Positions 1 to 8,614 of a DNA stretch of 33,637 nucleotides are shown piece by piece. The DNA is taken from positions 1 to 33,637 of the forward strand of contig JAOAPB010000003.1 in assembly GCA_025462645.1 (NCBI GenBank), in the 5' to 3' direction. The notes under the pieces are model-generated. The model had not been told where the DNA came from and searched no databases. It saw only the letters and a list, made by a program, of their open reading frames with translations. A program made the position numbers and the translations under genes. Position 1 is the stretch's first letter, and the number at the start of each line of letters is the position of its first letter. Source of the DNA: Edaphobacter sp. (GTDB lineage: Bacteria > Acidobacteriota > Terriglobia > Terriglobales > Acidobacteriaceae).

Positions 1-114
1 CGGAATGAAGTGGCTGGGCTACTTGATGAGACGCTGGCCGAGGAGAAGAATGCAGATAAGAAGTTGAGCGGAATCTCGAAGCAAGTAAATTCGCAAGCGA
101 AGCAAGAAAATTAA
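1..114 (+). CDS. DUF892 (YciE/YciF ferritin-like) protein, C-terminal end
   Basis: Only the last 37 codons lie in the window, in frame 1, ending at TAA 112-114. The tail contains AGLLDETLAEEKNADKKL, which matches the final helix of the YciE/YciF (DUF892) ferritin-like four-helix proteins, where a conserved pattern of the type LLxETLxEEKxAD is followed by a short basic or polar tail. Proteins of this family are general-stress proteins whose biochemical role is poorly known. The gene starts outside the window, so completeness cannot be judged. A GC-rich hairpin follows within 15 bases and may terminate it. The assignment rests on one helix and is therefore moderate. Confidence 0.6.
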   Translation, partial: RNEVAGLLDETLAEEKNADKKLSGISKQVNSQAKQEN

Positions 115-126
115 TCGCTCAGGGGC

Positions 127-157
127 GTGGGGGCCCGTTTTGGCTCCTGCCCCCCAC
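127..157 (+). terminator. GC-rich hairpin after the DUF892 gene
   Basis: GTGGGGGC (127-134) pairs with a GCCCCCCAC arm (149-157), closing a loop of about 15 bases just downstream of the DUF892 stop. No U-tract follows, so it is a weak terminator candidate. Confidence 0.4.
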
Positions 158-357
158 TGTGCGTCGGCTTTTAGTGTGACTCTCCGCCTACTCTCGTCCG
201 ATGGCTGGATTAATACGGACATCTGGAGTGCATAAGCACAATTGGCGTTCCTATCGGGCGAATACGGATAGCCGACGGGAGTTAAAAGATCACCGTGACG
301 AATTCTTCATACACCTGCATTGTAATCCTAAATAGAACGCGCGAATGCCCCCGAACG

Positions 358-402
358 CAGGCTCGAAAAGAAGGCAAGAAGGTGCCTAAAAAGAAATCCT
401 AA
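358..402 (+). pseudogene. DUF6496 C-terminal fragment (inverted half)
   Basis: Reading from 358 to the TAA at 400-402 gives a short basic tail, QARKEGKKVPKKKS. This matches the typical end of small lysine-rich DUF6496 proteins (pattern of the type SEARKxGxKVPKKKS). There is no matching N-terminal half upstream on this strand. The matching N-terminal half lies immediately to the right on the opposite strand (424-531). The simplest reading is one gene whose 3' half has been inverted, or two convergent copies that each lost their middle. Recognition is from motif memory; the fragment is very short. Confidence 0.45.
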
Positions 403-423
403 GCCGATCACCAACCGTGGGTA

Positions 424-531
424 ACTTGCCTTGCCTTTCTTTTTTGCTTTCATCTCGGTTTCGACACTTTTGCCGGCCGACTTCTAATATTTGCGCGATG
501 ACCTCTTGGCGCCAGATTTTTTAGTAGTCAT
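424..531 (-). pseudogene. DUF6496 N-terminal fragment with in-frame stop
   Basis: The ATG at 531 is preceded by an AGAGGA ribosome site. It opens MTTKKSGAKRSSRKY, then a TAG (484-486), then continues in the same frame with KSAGKSVETEMKAKKKGKAS up to 424. This is the start of a small basic DUF6496-type protein, normally about 60-70 residues. After 424 the similarity stops, and the expected C-terminal tail is found on the other strand at 358-402. The in-frame stop and the inversion both make it a pseudogene. A longer minus-strand reading frame starting at 762 includes this fragment, but its first 77 residues match nothing recognised. Confidence 0.5.
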
Positions 532-1186
532 AGGATCCTCTTCCGTTAGGATGGTCCGCAAGATCTGTTTTGTTGTATCGAAGTAATCGATATCGATCCC
601 TACGAGTTCTTCGAAGTAAAACCCGAAGCGTGCTCGGTGTTGAATGCCACTGGCCTTTCTTCTTGAATTCACATCGATCATTCCTACGATCGCCGACCTC
701 GATGATTTGGGCTGTGACGCAGCGTACCTTCGGCGGTACAAAGCCCGCAAGATCTCGCTCATGAGCGCAGGCTAAACTTCCACTTTGTGGAACGGATTTG
801 GGCGAGATACGATCGACCTGGGTGAAGTCACTATCTACCTAAGACATGGTGGATCAAGAGCTTGCTAGCGAACTTCGGAACTTTCTCGCTTTGCCAACCT
901 GCCTTGGTTCGCCAGTCGACGAATGACAGTCACACCCAGCGAAACCTCACTCACGGTTCGAACGTATCGCAGAACCGGATAGCCACAAGTAGATGCAACA
1001 ACTGCGAACCAGCTCTTCAACCAACCGACGATGCACAATGGCAAAGATCTGCGGCAAAAGCCCCCATGTTCTTTTCCGCATCAAGTCGGCGAGAAACCCA
1101 TCCGATTGCAATGAATTATTCGCGTGAGGACTCGATGAGGATTGGATATTCATCAGAAGCCTTCGCGCGCCCGGTGTGCTCTGACT
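532..1186. other. No recognisable gene
   Basis: Short open frames exist on both strands, but none carries a recognised motif or a convincing start. They are probably intergenic sequence or decayed coding DNA upstream of the DUF6496 remnant and downstream of DUF763. Confidence 0.5.
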
Positions 1187-2398
1187 TCAAAACAAACTCA
1201 ATTGGGGTAGGGCGTATGGTTTCCTTGGCGTTTTGTCGTCGAACACCGTCCGCCCTCCCATGGAAGCGGAGATTGTGCGCTCATGTCTGATCGCAGCGTC
1301 GAATTCCGCAAAAGGCTCGCGCTCTTCTTCGACCTTACGGGTCAATCGATCTAAACGCCTAAAACCTTCAAGTTTCTCAGTGTGGCCGAGACGAGCCGCC
1401 TCGAGAGAGCGCCGCAGTACCCCGAGCGATTCATCGTAGGTCTTGAGCGGAACGGGAAACGGATGTCCGTCTTTGCCGCCGTGGGCGAACGAAAAGCGTG
1501 CCGGGTCGGAGAAGCGAGCTGGTGCTCCATGAACGACTTCCGCAATCAACGCCAGGGATTGTAACGTTCGCGGCCCGAGCCCCTCGACAAGAAGCAACGA
1601 GGCAAAGTCCCGAAGATCCTGCTCGTGCGCAACGGCCAAAACTGCGCCTACTCGTTTCAAGTCCACATCCTTGGCTCGAACGTCATGATGCGTCGGCAAG
1701 ACGAGCTTACGGGCCTCATTCAAGGAACTTGTGACGGGTTCCTTTGCAATCGTGAGTAAGGCACACTGCGCTTTCTTCGCGCGTGCGTCCACCAAGTTTA
1801 ATATCTCGCCCTGTGACTGGCCTACGATGGCTGTATGCGGGGCAGACACGAAATCGCGCACACTGGCCGAATGCCAGTGATATCGCCGTGCCAGATGGCT
1901 ATCGGGATTCATTCCTTGTTGCACGACAGCCCACTCACCCGACTGAGTTATTACGAAAGAATGCAGATAGAGTTGAAAGCCATCGGCAACCGCGTTATTG
2001 TCGATGCGCGCGGTCAATCGGCTCGTGCGTGCCAAAGCATCACGATCGAGCCCCGTCTTTTGCGAAAACGCACGCAACTCGTCCGGTGTACGAACGGAGT
2101 GCCGACCACGACCGCCGCAGAACATCAAACCAAGTTCCGAGAAACGCGGATTAATTCCTCGCTTTAGTGCGCAGAGCACCGAGGTTGTAATACCGGAGGA
2201 GTGCCAGTCCATACCCATCACGGCGCCATATGCCTGGAACCAGAACGGATCGCTCAATCGGGTAAGAAACTCGGATTGCCCATAGTTCAGGATGACCTGT
2301 TCGGCGATGGCAGTACCCAGCTCCGTCATCCGGCTGGCGAGCCAAGGAGGCACACGCCCGCCGTGAAGTGGAAGATCGGCTGTGCCTGAGCGCTTCAT
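1187..2398 (-). CDS. DUF763 domain-containing protein
   Basis: This is a full-length member of the DUF763 family (403 aa; the family is about 400). The characteristic N-terminus RSGTADLPLHGGRVPPWL is followed by SDPFWFQAYGAVMGMDWHSS (about residues 50-70), GGRGRHS (about 95), the YLHSF/EWAVVQQGMN block (about 145-160), GEILNL (about 205) and the C-terminal HPFPVPLKTYDES region (about 315). The ATG start agrees with the conserved family start. Its biochemical activity is not established. In many soil bacteria it sits beside DUF72 and non-homologous end-joining genes, as here, which hints at a role in nucleic-acid maintenance or stress; that is inference. It is one of the few undamaged genes in this block and lies 55 bases downstream of DUF72 on the same strand. 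Confidence 0.9.
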   Translation of the reverse strand: MKRSGTADLPLHGGRVPPWLASRMTELGTAIAEQVILNYGQSEFLTRLSDPFWFQAYGAVMGMDWHSSGITTSVLCALKRGINPRFSELGLMFCGGRGRHSVRTPDELRAFSQKTGLDRDALARTSRLTARIDNNAVADGFQLYLHSFVITQSGEWAVVQQGMNPDSHLARRYHWHSASVRDFVSAPHTAIVGQSQGEILNLVDARAKKAQCALLTIAKEPVTSSLNEARKLVLPTHHDVRAKDVDLKRVGAVLAVAHEQDLRDFASLLLVEGLGPRTLQSLALIAEVVHGAPARFSDPARFSFAHGGKDGHPFPVPLKTYDESLGVLRRSLEAARLGHTEKLEGFRRLDRLTRKVEEEREPFAEFDAAIRHERTISASMGGRTVFDDKTPRKPYALPQLSLF

Positions 2399-2453
2399 GT
2401 CATCGCCTCGCCCTTACTATTTTCGCTCCTTATTCGCTTGATATCAAGCGGCG

Positions 2454-3359
2454 CTATTTAGACCGTTGTCTGCAGATCCAAGCGCCGCTGCACCCGTTCT
2501 CGCAGGCTCTTTGCATCAAAAGGAGCCGCACCTTCATGTCGTTGTCAAAGTAGACATAAACGTCGCGTGCTGGAATCTTCCTGCACCTTTCCCCACAAGC
2601 AAAACGGCCATTCGCTGCATCGCCTCCTCTCGTCCAAGCGACAAGACGGTCGGCCCAGAGATCAAGGGCTGCATCGTCGTAGCCGCTTGAATAGAGCTGT
2701 TCCGACCCATGCAGCCTGCAATAGACGAAGTCACTAGTTACGTCCATTAATAATGGCCACTCCACCGTGTCAGCCACGACCGATCCGATGTTGGGTCGCC
2801 GGAGTAGCTGAATGAACTCCGGAACAGCAAAACTCTCGTGCCGAATTTCGACGCAATGCCGAATCTCTTGCTTTGTGGTTCTTCGTTCGACTGTTGTGTG
2901 CGCCCGGCCATGCAACTTCGGCCCATGTGCGCCAGCGAGTTGAGCTGCTTGCTTCATCGTCCGCGGTAGCATTTTGAAGAAAGTCTCTAGCTTTACTGGA
3001 TCGAATACAAACCGTGGCGGAAACTGCCACAGCACCGGCCCAAACTTCTTGCCAAGACGCAGAACCCCTTGTGCGAAAAAGTTCGCAAGAGCATCTTCGA
3101 CGTCTCGGAGCTTCTTCATATGAGTGATGAACCGCGATCCCTTCACCGCGAAGGCAAAATCGTCCAGGGTCTCTGCAGCCCATTGTGCGAAGTACTCGGG
3201 TCGCTGGAGGAAGTAGTGCGTCCCGTTGATCTCAATCGAGTTAAAGTTCTTTGCCGCGAACGCAAGCTCGCTTCGTTGCGGTAGTTTCGGAGGATAGAAG
3301 ACGCCCCGCCAATCAGCATAGCGCCATCCTGAAATACCGATGCGCACTTTGCCGGCCAC
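2454..3359 (-). CDS. DUF72 domain-containing protein (C-terminus frameshifted)
   Basis: This is a YecE-like TIM-barrel protein of unknown function, about 300 aa. The N-terminus has GISGWRYADWRGVFYPPKL, then NSIEINGTHYFLQRPEYFAQW, FAVKGSRFITH and GPVLWQFPPRF, all diagnostic of DUF72. The late barrel strands are seen in FVYCRLHG and DVYVYFDND. The start is a GTG (3359) that directly follows the stop of the upstream SDR. Near the end, after MKVR, a one-base shift would restore the usual APFDA...LRERV tail ending at TAA 2458-2460. In the given frame the last 20 or so residues are aberrant but the stop falls at the same place. The barrel itself is intact, so the protein may still fold. Confidence 0.85.
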   Translation of the reverse strand: MAGKVRIGISGWRYADWRGVFYPPKLPQRSELAFAAKNFNSIEINGTHYFLQRPEYFAQWAAETLDDFAFAVKGSRFITHMKKLRDVEDALANFFAQGVLRLGKKFGPVLWQFPPRFVFDPVKLETFFKMLPRTMKQAAQLAGAHGPKLHGRAHTTVERRTTKQEIRHCVEIRHESFAVPEFIQLLRRPNIGSVVADTVEWPLLMDVTSDFVYCRLHGSEQLYSSGYDDAALDLWADRLVAWTRGGDAANGRFACGERCRKIPARDVYVYFDNDMKVRLLLMQRACENGCSGAWICRQRSK

Positions 3360-4232
3360 TTAGTACGGTGTCCTTCCACCCGTTGCGCCAAAGACTTCCC
3401 CAGTAACATAGCTCGCATCATCACTGGCCAGAAAGACGAACAGCTTGGCCAACTCAACCGGCTGTGCCGGCCGATTGAAAACGGTATTCTCGCCAAACTT
3501 CTCAACTTTTTCGGGCGGCATCGTCGAGGGAATCAGTGGCGTCCATACCGGTCCAGGTGCAACGGCATTTACACGCACGCCCTGTTCCATCGCCAGTTTC
3601 GCGACGGATTTCGTCATACTAAGTACGGCTGCTTTCGTCACAGCGTAAGCTACCAGATTCTCACCCGGCTGATATGCCTGAATTGAAGTTGTGTTCAAAA
3701 TAGAGGCACCTGGCTTCAGCTCCTTTAGGGCTGCCTGAGTTAGAGCAAATGTGCCGAAGATGTTGGTATCGAAGGTACGCTTTACCTCGTCGAGCGGTAC
3801 ATCTTCCAGCTCGTCGTGTGTCATCTGGAAACCTCCAGTCTGCCAAACTCTTTCAGTGCAGCAGCGACGAGCGCCTGACAGTATTCGGGCTTGCGAATGT
3901 CGCCGGGAAGCGTCACGGCTTTGCGCCCGGCCTTCTCGATGCCGCAACAACTTCCGCCGCGTCCGGCTCCTCCTCTGGCAGGTAGCTCAACAACACATCC
4001 GCACCCTCCTTGGCGAAAGCAATCGCAACCGCACGCCCGATGCCGAGGTCAGCTCCCGTGACGATTGCCGCGCGCCCTTTAGCTTCCCTGTGCCGACATA
4101 GCTCTCTTCGCCGTGTCAGCCGGTGGATTGAGTTTTTTCACTGTCCCGGGATGAGTCTGCTCTTGTTTGGGAAAGGGTGGCTTGGATCCTATGTCCCGCG
4201 GATCGATGCTCCTGGCGAATCTCCCTTGCCAT
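3360..4232 (-). pseudogene. SDR family oxidoreductase, multiply frameshifted
   Basis: A short-chain dehydrogenase of the YghA-like type can be reassembled only by changing frame. The N-terminal KPPFPKQEQ leader is near 4170-4190. A shift near 4105 is needed to reach [18 protein letters not shown] (cofactor site) and [10 protein letters not shown]. Another near 3935 reaches the DIRKPEYCQALV segment. A further gap of at least 10 residues removes the usual NNAAYQ. From about 3830 to 3360 one frame is clean and contains the substrate side: LNTTSIQAY, the active-site YAVTKAA, APGPVWTPLIP and the terminal SYVTGEVFGATGG. The cofactor-binding half is thus separated from the catalytic half. Only the C-terminal 196-residue frame is open, so a functional enzyme is unlikely. 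It abuts DUF72. Confidence 0.8.
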
Positions 4233-4376
4233 CTGTGATGCACTAACCGCGAGAGACGCTCAAAATTCAGTGGCAGTCCGCGCCTTAGAAAGGGTAAAGA
4301 AAATGGAGCTCGATCTTGTGTTTGGCTCCTTATCCGACCAAGAGCTGATTCGCTCCGTGTGGCTCCCAAATAGGTA

Positions 4377-4400
4377 GACCCGCTCTACGTAGAGCGGGTC
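4377..4400. repeat. Perfect 24-bp palindrome
   Basis: GACCCGCTCTAC is followed directly by its exact reverse complement, with no spacer. It lies between the DUF4142 pseudogene and the SDR pseudogene. It could be a 9-bp stem with a 6-base loop (terminator-like, but without a U-tract on either strand) or a protein-binding palindrome. Confidence 0.75.
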
Positions 4401-4453
4401 GTACTAAGTTGGAGAGCCGTCTGTTGAGGGATAGCTTAATCGAGAGTTGAAGG

Positions 4454-4965
4454 CTAAAGTTTATTTTCGAGATCATAAGCCATGTTCTTATGTGCGGCCA
4501 CGGCGGTTTTCCCTTTTAAGTACAGCAGCCTGAAATTTAGCGTCCTTTGTGTCTTTGGCCTCTTTAGTGAATGCGCTCAGTGCTTTGGAATGATCGGAGA
4601 CCATATCTTTCATATAGGCCCTTATCAAAGTCATTGCCCGAAAGACCATTGAGCTTATCCAACGCTTTCTGGTGATCGGCGTCTGGGCCCGTTGGGGGCG
4701 TCAAACCCCAGGCGTCTACAAATGGCTTCATACTCGCCGTCATCTGTGTATGCTCGGTAATCATCTTTTCTGCAAACGCTTTCACAGCCGGGTTCGTAGC
4801 CTTTTGCTCCGCCAATTTACTCAATCCAATTTCGTTTTGGTCAGATTGTGCAGCCATCGCTAGAAACTTTTTGTCGTCGTCACTTTGCGCTCTTGCTTTA
4901 CTCGGCACTAGACTGGATGCGAAACCTAGCACTGCGCAACATACAAGTTGAGTCGTTCTTGTCAT
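4454..4965 (-). pseudogene. DUF4142 protein, two frameshifts
   Basis: This is a secreted DUF4142 (ferritin-like helical) protein. It starts at ATG 4965 behind a GGAGAT site and carries an N-terminal signal peptide ending near ALG/ARAQSDDDKKF. The family signature is clear: FLAMAAQSDQNEIGLSKLA, VKAFAEKMITEHTQM and the LNGLSGNDFDK block. An extra G near 4622 then throws the frame. Reading on in the second frame gives AYMKDMVSDHSKALSAFTKE and so on. A further extra A in an A-run near 4520 is needed to reach the normal end GKTAVAAHKNMAYDLENKL, stop at 4454-4456. Both lesions are single-base gains in homopolymers, so they may be slippage mutations or sequencing errors. If corrected, the protein is about 170 residues, the usual size. 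Confidence 0.8.
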
Positions 4966-4992
4966 ATGATCTCCAAGGCGGAATGCCGCACG

Positions 4993-5430
4993 TTACATCG
5001 TGTGAGAAGCAATCTCCCGCTTCAACCTCGAGCACCCCGCCACCAAGCGCATGATGCTGAGCGCCTTCCCTTGAACTTCATCTTTCGGAACGACGAAATA
5101 AGGTCGGTCAAATAGCCTCGGAAAGAACTCTTCCGCCTTGACGAACTGCTTGATCGGCATCGTAGTTGCAGTCGGAAGGCGAAGGGCTTTCAACTCCTCC
5201 GGATCTATCTCGATATATTTGTCTTTGGCATATTCGAAGCCTTTGACAATGTCCGCATTTTCAACTTTACCTGCTTCATCGACATTCTGATGATGCACAC
5301 GCTTGTGCGTCTTTCGATTGATCTGGTGAAACTCAACCTGCTTTCCAGGATTAATAGCTGGGAAGATCTTTACGGCAATCGAGACGAGTGAAATTTGAAT
5401 GGATCCTGACCACGTCGGTCGTGTTGGCAT
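4993..5430 (-). pseudogene. ku: Ku protein, truncated N-terminal half
   Basis: Bacterial Ku is the homodimeric ring that loads on DNA ends in non-homologous end joining with LigD. The N-terminus is typical: RPTWSGSIQISLVSIAVKIFPA, EFHQINRKTHKRVHH, then KGFEYAKDKYIEIDPEEL and FDRPYFVVPKDE. Similarity stops at about residue 125 (ALSIMR), after which about 20 unrelated residues precede the stop. Normal Ku is roughly 260-300 aa, so the second half of the beta-barrel, which closes the ring, is missing. No frame downstream restores it. No LigD is present in the window. The product is very unlikely to encircle DNA. Confidence 0.85.
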
Positions 5431-5457
5431 TTTCTCTCCTCGCAGAATTAGGTGGTT

Positions 5458-6555
5458 CTACTTAACCGGCACGATGCTATAAAGTCCAATTAAATGTTGC
5501 GTATCGGCCGATCTCGGACGCACGTATGGATATACCGCTGTCCCGACGGTGGCCGAAGAGGGTTTTGATGCGGACCGCATTCCCAATATTCCGATTGATG
5601 GATACGTTAGAAGCGCATACAGAAACTCTCTCAGATAAGGCTGGCCGCCGCCCCCGCCAGCACCATAGATATTACCGGTCGTATAGCTGGCGTCATTGGC
5701 CGCGAGCTGCACATAGATGCTTGCTAGCTCGGCAGGTTGTCCCGCACGGCGTGTCGGATAGGTTTCGCCGAAGTGGTCCTGAGTAGCTCCACCTGAGACC
5801 TGCAAAGGCGTCCAGATCGGCCCAGGCGCAACACCATTCGCACGAATTCCCTTAGGACCGAGTTGTTTGGACAACGACTTCACATAGTTCATGGTTGCTG
5901 CCTTCGTCTGGGCATAGTCATACAAGTTACCCGCAGGATCGTAGGCTTGCTCGGAAGTTGTTGCTATGATGCACGAGCCCGGCCGTATGTGAGGAAGTGC
6001 AGCCTTGATGATCCAGAATGGGGCGTAGATATTGATCTTCATCGTCGCGTCGAAAGCTTCTGTCGTGAGCTGAAGGATATCTTCGCACTGCTGCTGGCGT
6101 CCTGCGTTGGACACGATGACATCAAGACCCCAAGCGCCTTCAGCCTTGATCAATTGAATGACCTCGCGGGCGTCGGGCTCCTCGGTAGGGTAATAGCTAA
6201 TGACAACATCAGCGCCTTCCCGCGCATAGGCGATGGCGGCTGCCCGTCCCATGCCGGAATCGCCACCTGTAATAAGCGCTTTGCGTCCCATGAGCCTACC
6301 TGAGCCCTTGTAGCTGGTCTCGCCGTGGTCTGGCCGCGGATTCATCTTACTGGCCAGGCCTGGCCACGGCTGCGATTGCCCCGGATATGGTGGCTTTGGA
6401 TATTTGGATGTCGGGTCGATAAACGGCGCAGCGGTATTGCCGGTCGATGTCTGGGCTTGCACATTTGGAATGCCTGACACGATTGCAGCGCCGGCAATGC
6501 CTGCTCCCAGATTCGTGACAAGATCACGGCGTGAAATTTGGTTCTCTGCACTCAT
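5458..6555 (-). CDS. SDR family oxidoreductase with Tat signal, internally deleted and extended
   Basis: The ATG at 6555 follows GGAGATAATGAA. Residues 1-35 are a twin-arginine signal ([12 protein letters not shown], then a hydrophobic stretch ending near VQAQ), so export of a folded redox enzyme is predicted. The SDR body follows: [10 protein letters not shown] leader, the cofactor site [12 protein letters not shown] (about 95), [22 protein letters not shown], the catalytic YDYAQTKAA, and [10 protein letters not shown]. Between IQLIKAEG and LDVIVSNAG about 28 residues normally present (the second cofactor strand region) are absent without loss of frame. The usual end (YTTGNIYG...GGQP) runs on for about 60 extra residues, suggesting stop loss. 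It may be an inactive or altered enzyme. It sits between the ADH stump and Ku. Confidence 0.75.
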   Translation of the reverse strand: MSAENQISRRDLVTNLGAGIAGAAIVSGIPNVQAQTSTGNTAAPFIDPTSKYPKPPYPGQSQPWPGLASKMNPRPDHGETSYKGSGRLMGRKALITGGDSGMGRAAAIAYAREGADVVISYYPTEEPDAREVIQLIKAEGAWGLDVIVSNAGRQQQCEDILQLTTEAFDATMKINIYAPFWIIKAALPHIRPGSCIIATTSEQAYDPAGNLYDYAQTKAATMNYVKSLSKQLGPKGIRANGVAPGPIWTPLQVSGGATQDHFGETYPTRRAGQPAELASIYVQLAANDASYTTGNIYGAGGGGGQPYLREFLYALLTYPSIGILGMRSASKPSSATVGTAVYPYVRPRSADTQHLIGLYSIVPVK

Positions 6556-6970
6556 TTCATTATCTCCACATACTGCTGTGATGCGATGGGAGATGATGTA
6601 GCTTGGATCGATCTGTATCCATAAGCCGCTTCCATCAGATGGGCATTGGGATTACTGTTGTCGCAGGCAGCCCAGATCTTCTTGCAAAAAAGATAGTTGC
6701 CACAAGCGATTGTGAACGGTACCACAACTCGGTCGCCTTGACGAAGATTGGTCACCTCTTTCCCCACCTCTTCGACAATACCCATGAACTCGTGGCCCAA
6801 TATGTCTCCCGATTCCATGGTAGGAAAAACCCATCATAGAGGTGCAGGTCCGAGCTGCAGATAGCAGTCCGTGTGATCTTAATGATTGCGTCATGCGGGT
6901 TCAAGAGCTGGGGATCTGCTACGGTGAGTGTCTCGACTTTGCTCTTTCTCATCCAACAGACAGCCTTCAT
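6556..6970 (-). pseudogene. Zinc-dependent alcohol dehydrogenase, N-terminal stump
   Basis: The ATG at 6970 has a strong GGAGGATTT site. The GroES-like domain of a class-III/formaldehyde-type zinc alcohol dehydrogenase is readable: [33 protein letters not shown] (Ser where the catalytic-zinc Cys is usually followed by Gly), LYDG. After a one-base loss in a T-run near 6835 comes [35 protein letters not shown] and CDNSNPNAH. The structural zinc motif is already altered (Tyr in place of the second Cys). Similarity ends near 6630; the Rossmann domain, some 280 residues, is gone, and the next gene's start follows. It lies 35 bases behind the SRPBCC gene, an arrangement that suggests they once formed an operon. 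Confidence 0.8.
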
Positions 6971-7005
6971 AAATCCTCCAATTTCGTAACCAGAAGTGAA
7001 TAAGC

Positions 7006-7655
7006 CTAACTCGCGATTCGATTCGCACCCGGCGGCGTTGGGATTGTTTCGCCATAGGTCGACGCCTTCATCTTCCCGATCAGGCCGCGGTCTTCGTGGG
7101 GTTGTCCCTGACTTCTCGGAATTTCGCCAGTTTCGGCTGGGGCCTTGAAGTGTCGTAGATTTTAGATCACCGCTTGTTTCGGGTTTCGACCAACGAACGT
7201 CTCCCAAGCGCTGGCCAGCTTGCCCGTGCGAAACTCCTGTAGCACAGTAACCATGGTGCCCCGATTTCTGGGAGCATCCTCAAAAATGACCTCACCTGCA
7301 TTGTCCGAATCGCCGCCGATGGATCGCCACGCGATACGCTTGCCAGGTTCGTCGGCCAAAATTTCGGAATCCCATTCGATGGCTTTTCAGTCGATCTCCA
7401 TGACCCAATGCGACGTTCGCTCACCTGTGACTACAACTTGCGTTATTTGCTCTTGCCAGGCCGGCGCGGCCCCGACATTGCGCCACATAGCATATAGAAC
7501 ATGAGGGTCCGCTTGAACCAGCGCGGACGTCCTCACCCATAACTTGCCATCTTTGTCCTCAGGCGGCGGCAGATAACGTCCATCGAGGATCGTAGCCGCA
7601 GCTCCGGTGACAGGCAGCTCTTCCGCATATGGCTTTTCTTTAAAGCATGGGACAT
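7006..7655 (-). pseudogene. SRPBCC/polyketide cyclase-type protein with two nonsense codons
   Basis: The gene begins at ATG 7655 behind AAAGGAGATTGAG. A one-base loss just after the start leads to KEKPYAEELPVTG, DGRYLPPPEDKDGKLWVRTS, HVLYAMWRNVGAAPAWQEQI and TSHWVMEI. There is then an in-frame TGA near 7390. The frame continues with [40 protein letters not shown] and [11 protein letters not shown], and a TAA near 7162 where Glu (GAA) is usual. [20 protein letters not shown] follows, to the TAG at 7006-7008. This is the START-like 'cyclase/dehydrase' family that often precedes a zinc alcohol dehydrogenase, as here. The two in-frame stops are substitutions and cannot be homopolymer sequencing errors, so the gene is probably truly dead. 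Confidence 0.8.
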
Positions 7656-7773
7656 CTCAATCTCCTTTGCGTATCCGTACAACGCAATGTTTGGGTTCGT
7701 CCGGGCCTTGCTCGCAGACGTACTGACATAGACGCACAAACTCTTGATTGCGTGGTCTGGCGTTAATGATCAA

Positions 7774-7792
7774 GGCCCGTCAAAGACGGGCC
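7774..7792 (-). terminator. Hairpin downstream of an SDR gene
   Basis: GGCCCGTC (7774-7781), a 3-base loop and GACGGGCC (7785-7792) form a perfect 8-bp stem 29 bases beyond the stop of the minus-strand SDR. The tail is only weakly T-rich. Confidence 0.55.
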
Positions 7793-7820
7793 CCTGATCT
7801 TGATCTGCTTTTCAGCCTTG

Positions 7821-8614
7821 TTATTTCTCAGAGTTTGGCTTGGCCATCTTCTCGTGCATTGCACCTTTAACGATGCCGGGTGTCACATTGGCCAATGCTC
7901 CTTCCAGCTTCGTCTTGAACGACGCAGCGTAGACATGGTCTTTACCGGCCAACAACGCATCGATTCCCTGTCGCGCGACCTCATCCGGTTGGCTTTCGGA
8001 CTTACCCTTCTGCCCCACTTCCGTATCGTCCATCCCTGCGCGATGGAAGAAATCTGTATCGGTCGGACCGGGTTGAAGAGCGGTTACGCCGATGCCGGTT
8101 TCCTTCAGCTCATAGCGAAGGCTGTGGGCAAAGGAGAGAACAAATGCTTTCGTTGCAGCATAAACAGCCTCTCGGGGCGCGACCATCTCACCGGCAATCG
8201 AGGCGGTAAACAGGATCTTGCCGGCATTCAGTTCTCTCATCTGTAGCACAACCAACTTTGCCAATTGCACGGTCCCAACACAATTTAGTTCGACCATATT
8301 GAGCTCGGCGTTGAGATCGGTTTCAGAGAACAGTCCGCCGACTCCAACTCCGGCATTGATGCAGGCAATGTCCACTGGCCGACCAAGTGATCGCGCTTGT
8401 CCCCAAAGCTGATCCACACCTTCTCTTGTTGCCAGATCGGCGTTGACCTCAATCACTTGATGTCCGCGGTTCCGAATCTCCTCTGCGGCTCCCCTTAGCC
8501 TTTCGCCAGCAGAAGCAATGACGACGTCATAGCCCCTGTTGGCCAATTCCTTCGATAACTCAAAACCTATTCCGCTCGACGCCCCCCTGTAACTAAAGCC
8601 AGCTTGTCTTCCAT
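7821..8614 (-). pseudogene. SDR family oxidoreductase, frameshifted in a G-tract near its start
   Basis: The natural start is ATG 8614 with an AGGAGC site, giving MEDKLALVTG. A run of six G (C on the plus strand, 8582-8587) then puts GASSGIGFELSKEL in another frame; a seventh G would restore TGGASSGIG. The rest is clean: DVVIASAGERL, INAGVGVGG in place of NNAG, the catalytic YAATKAFVLSFAHSLRYEL, then LQPGPTDTDFF and a tail ending MAKPNSEK. The 308-residue open frame that starts at 8747 reads through the G-tract but supplies an unrelated N-terminus without the first beta-strand. The tract could be a slippage site, a sequencing error or a phase-variable switch. The tail of this SDR type (about 265 aa) is complete. 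Confidence 0.75.

Noticed and set aside
484..762. The complete 92-codon minus-strand frame as one gene
   Set aside because: Only its last 15 residues fit a known family (DUF6496). They have their own start and ribosome site at 531.
862..1290. Plus-strand open frame of 142 codons
   Set aside because: It overlaps the end of DUF763 on the other strand and shows no family pattern or credible ribosome site.
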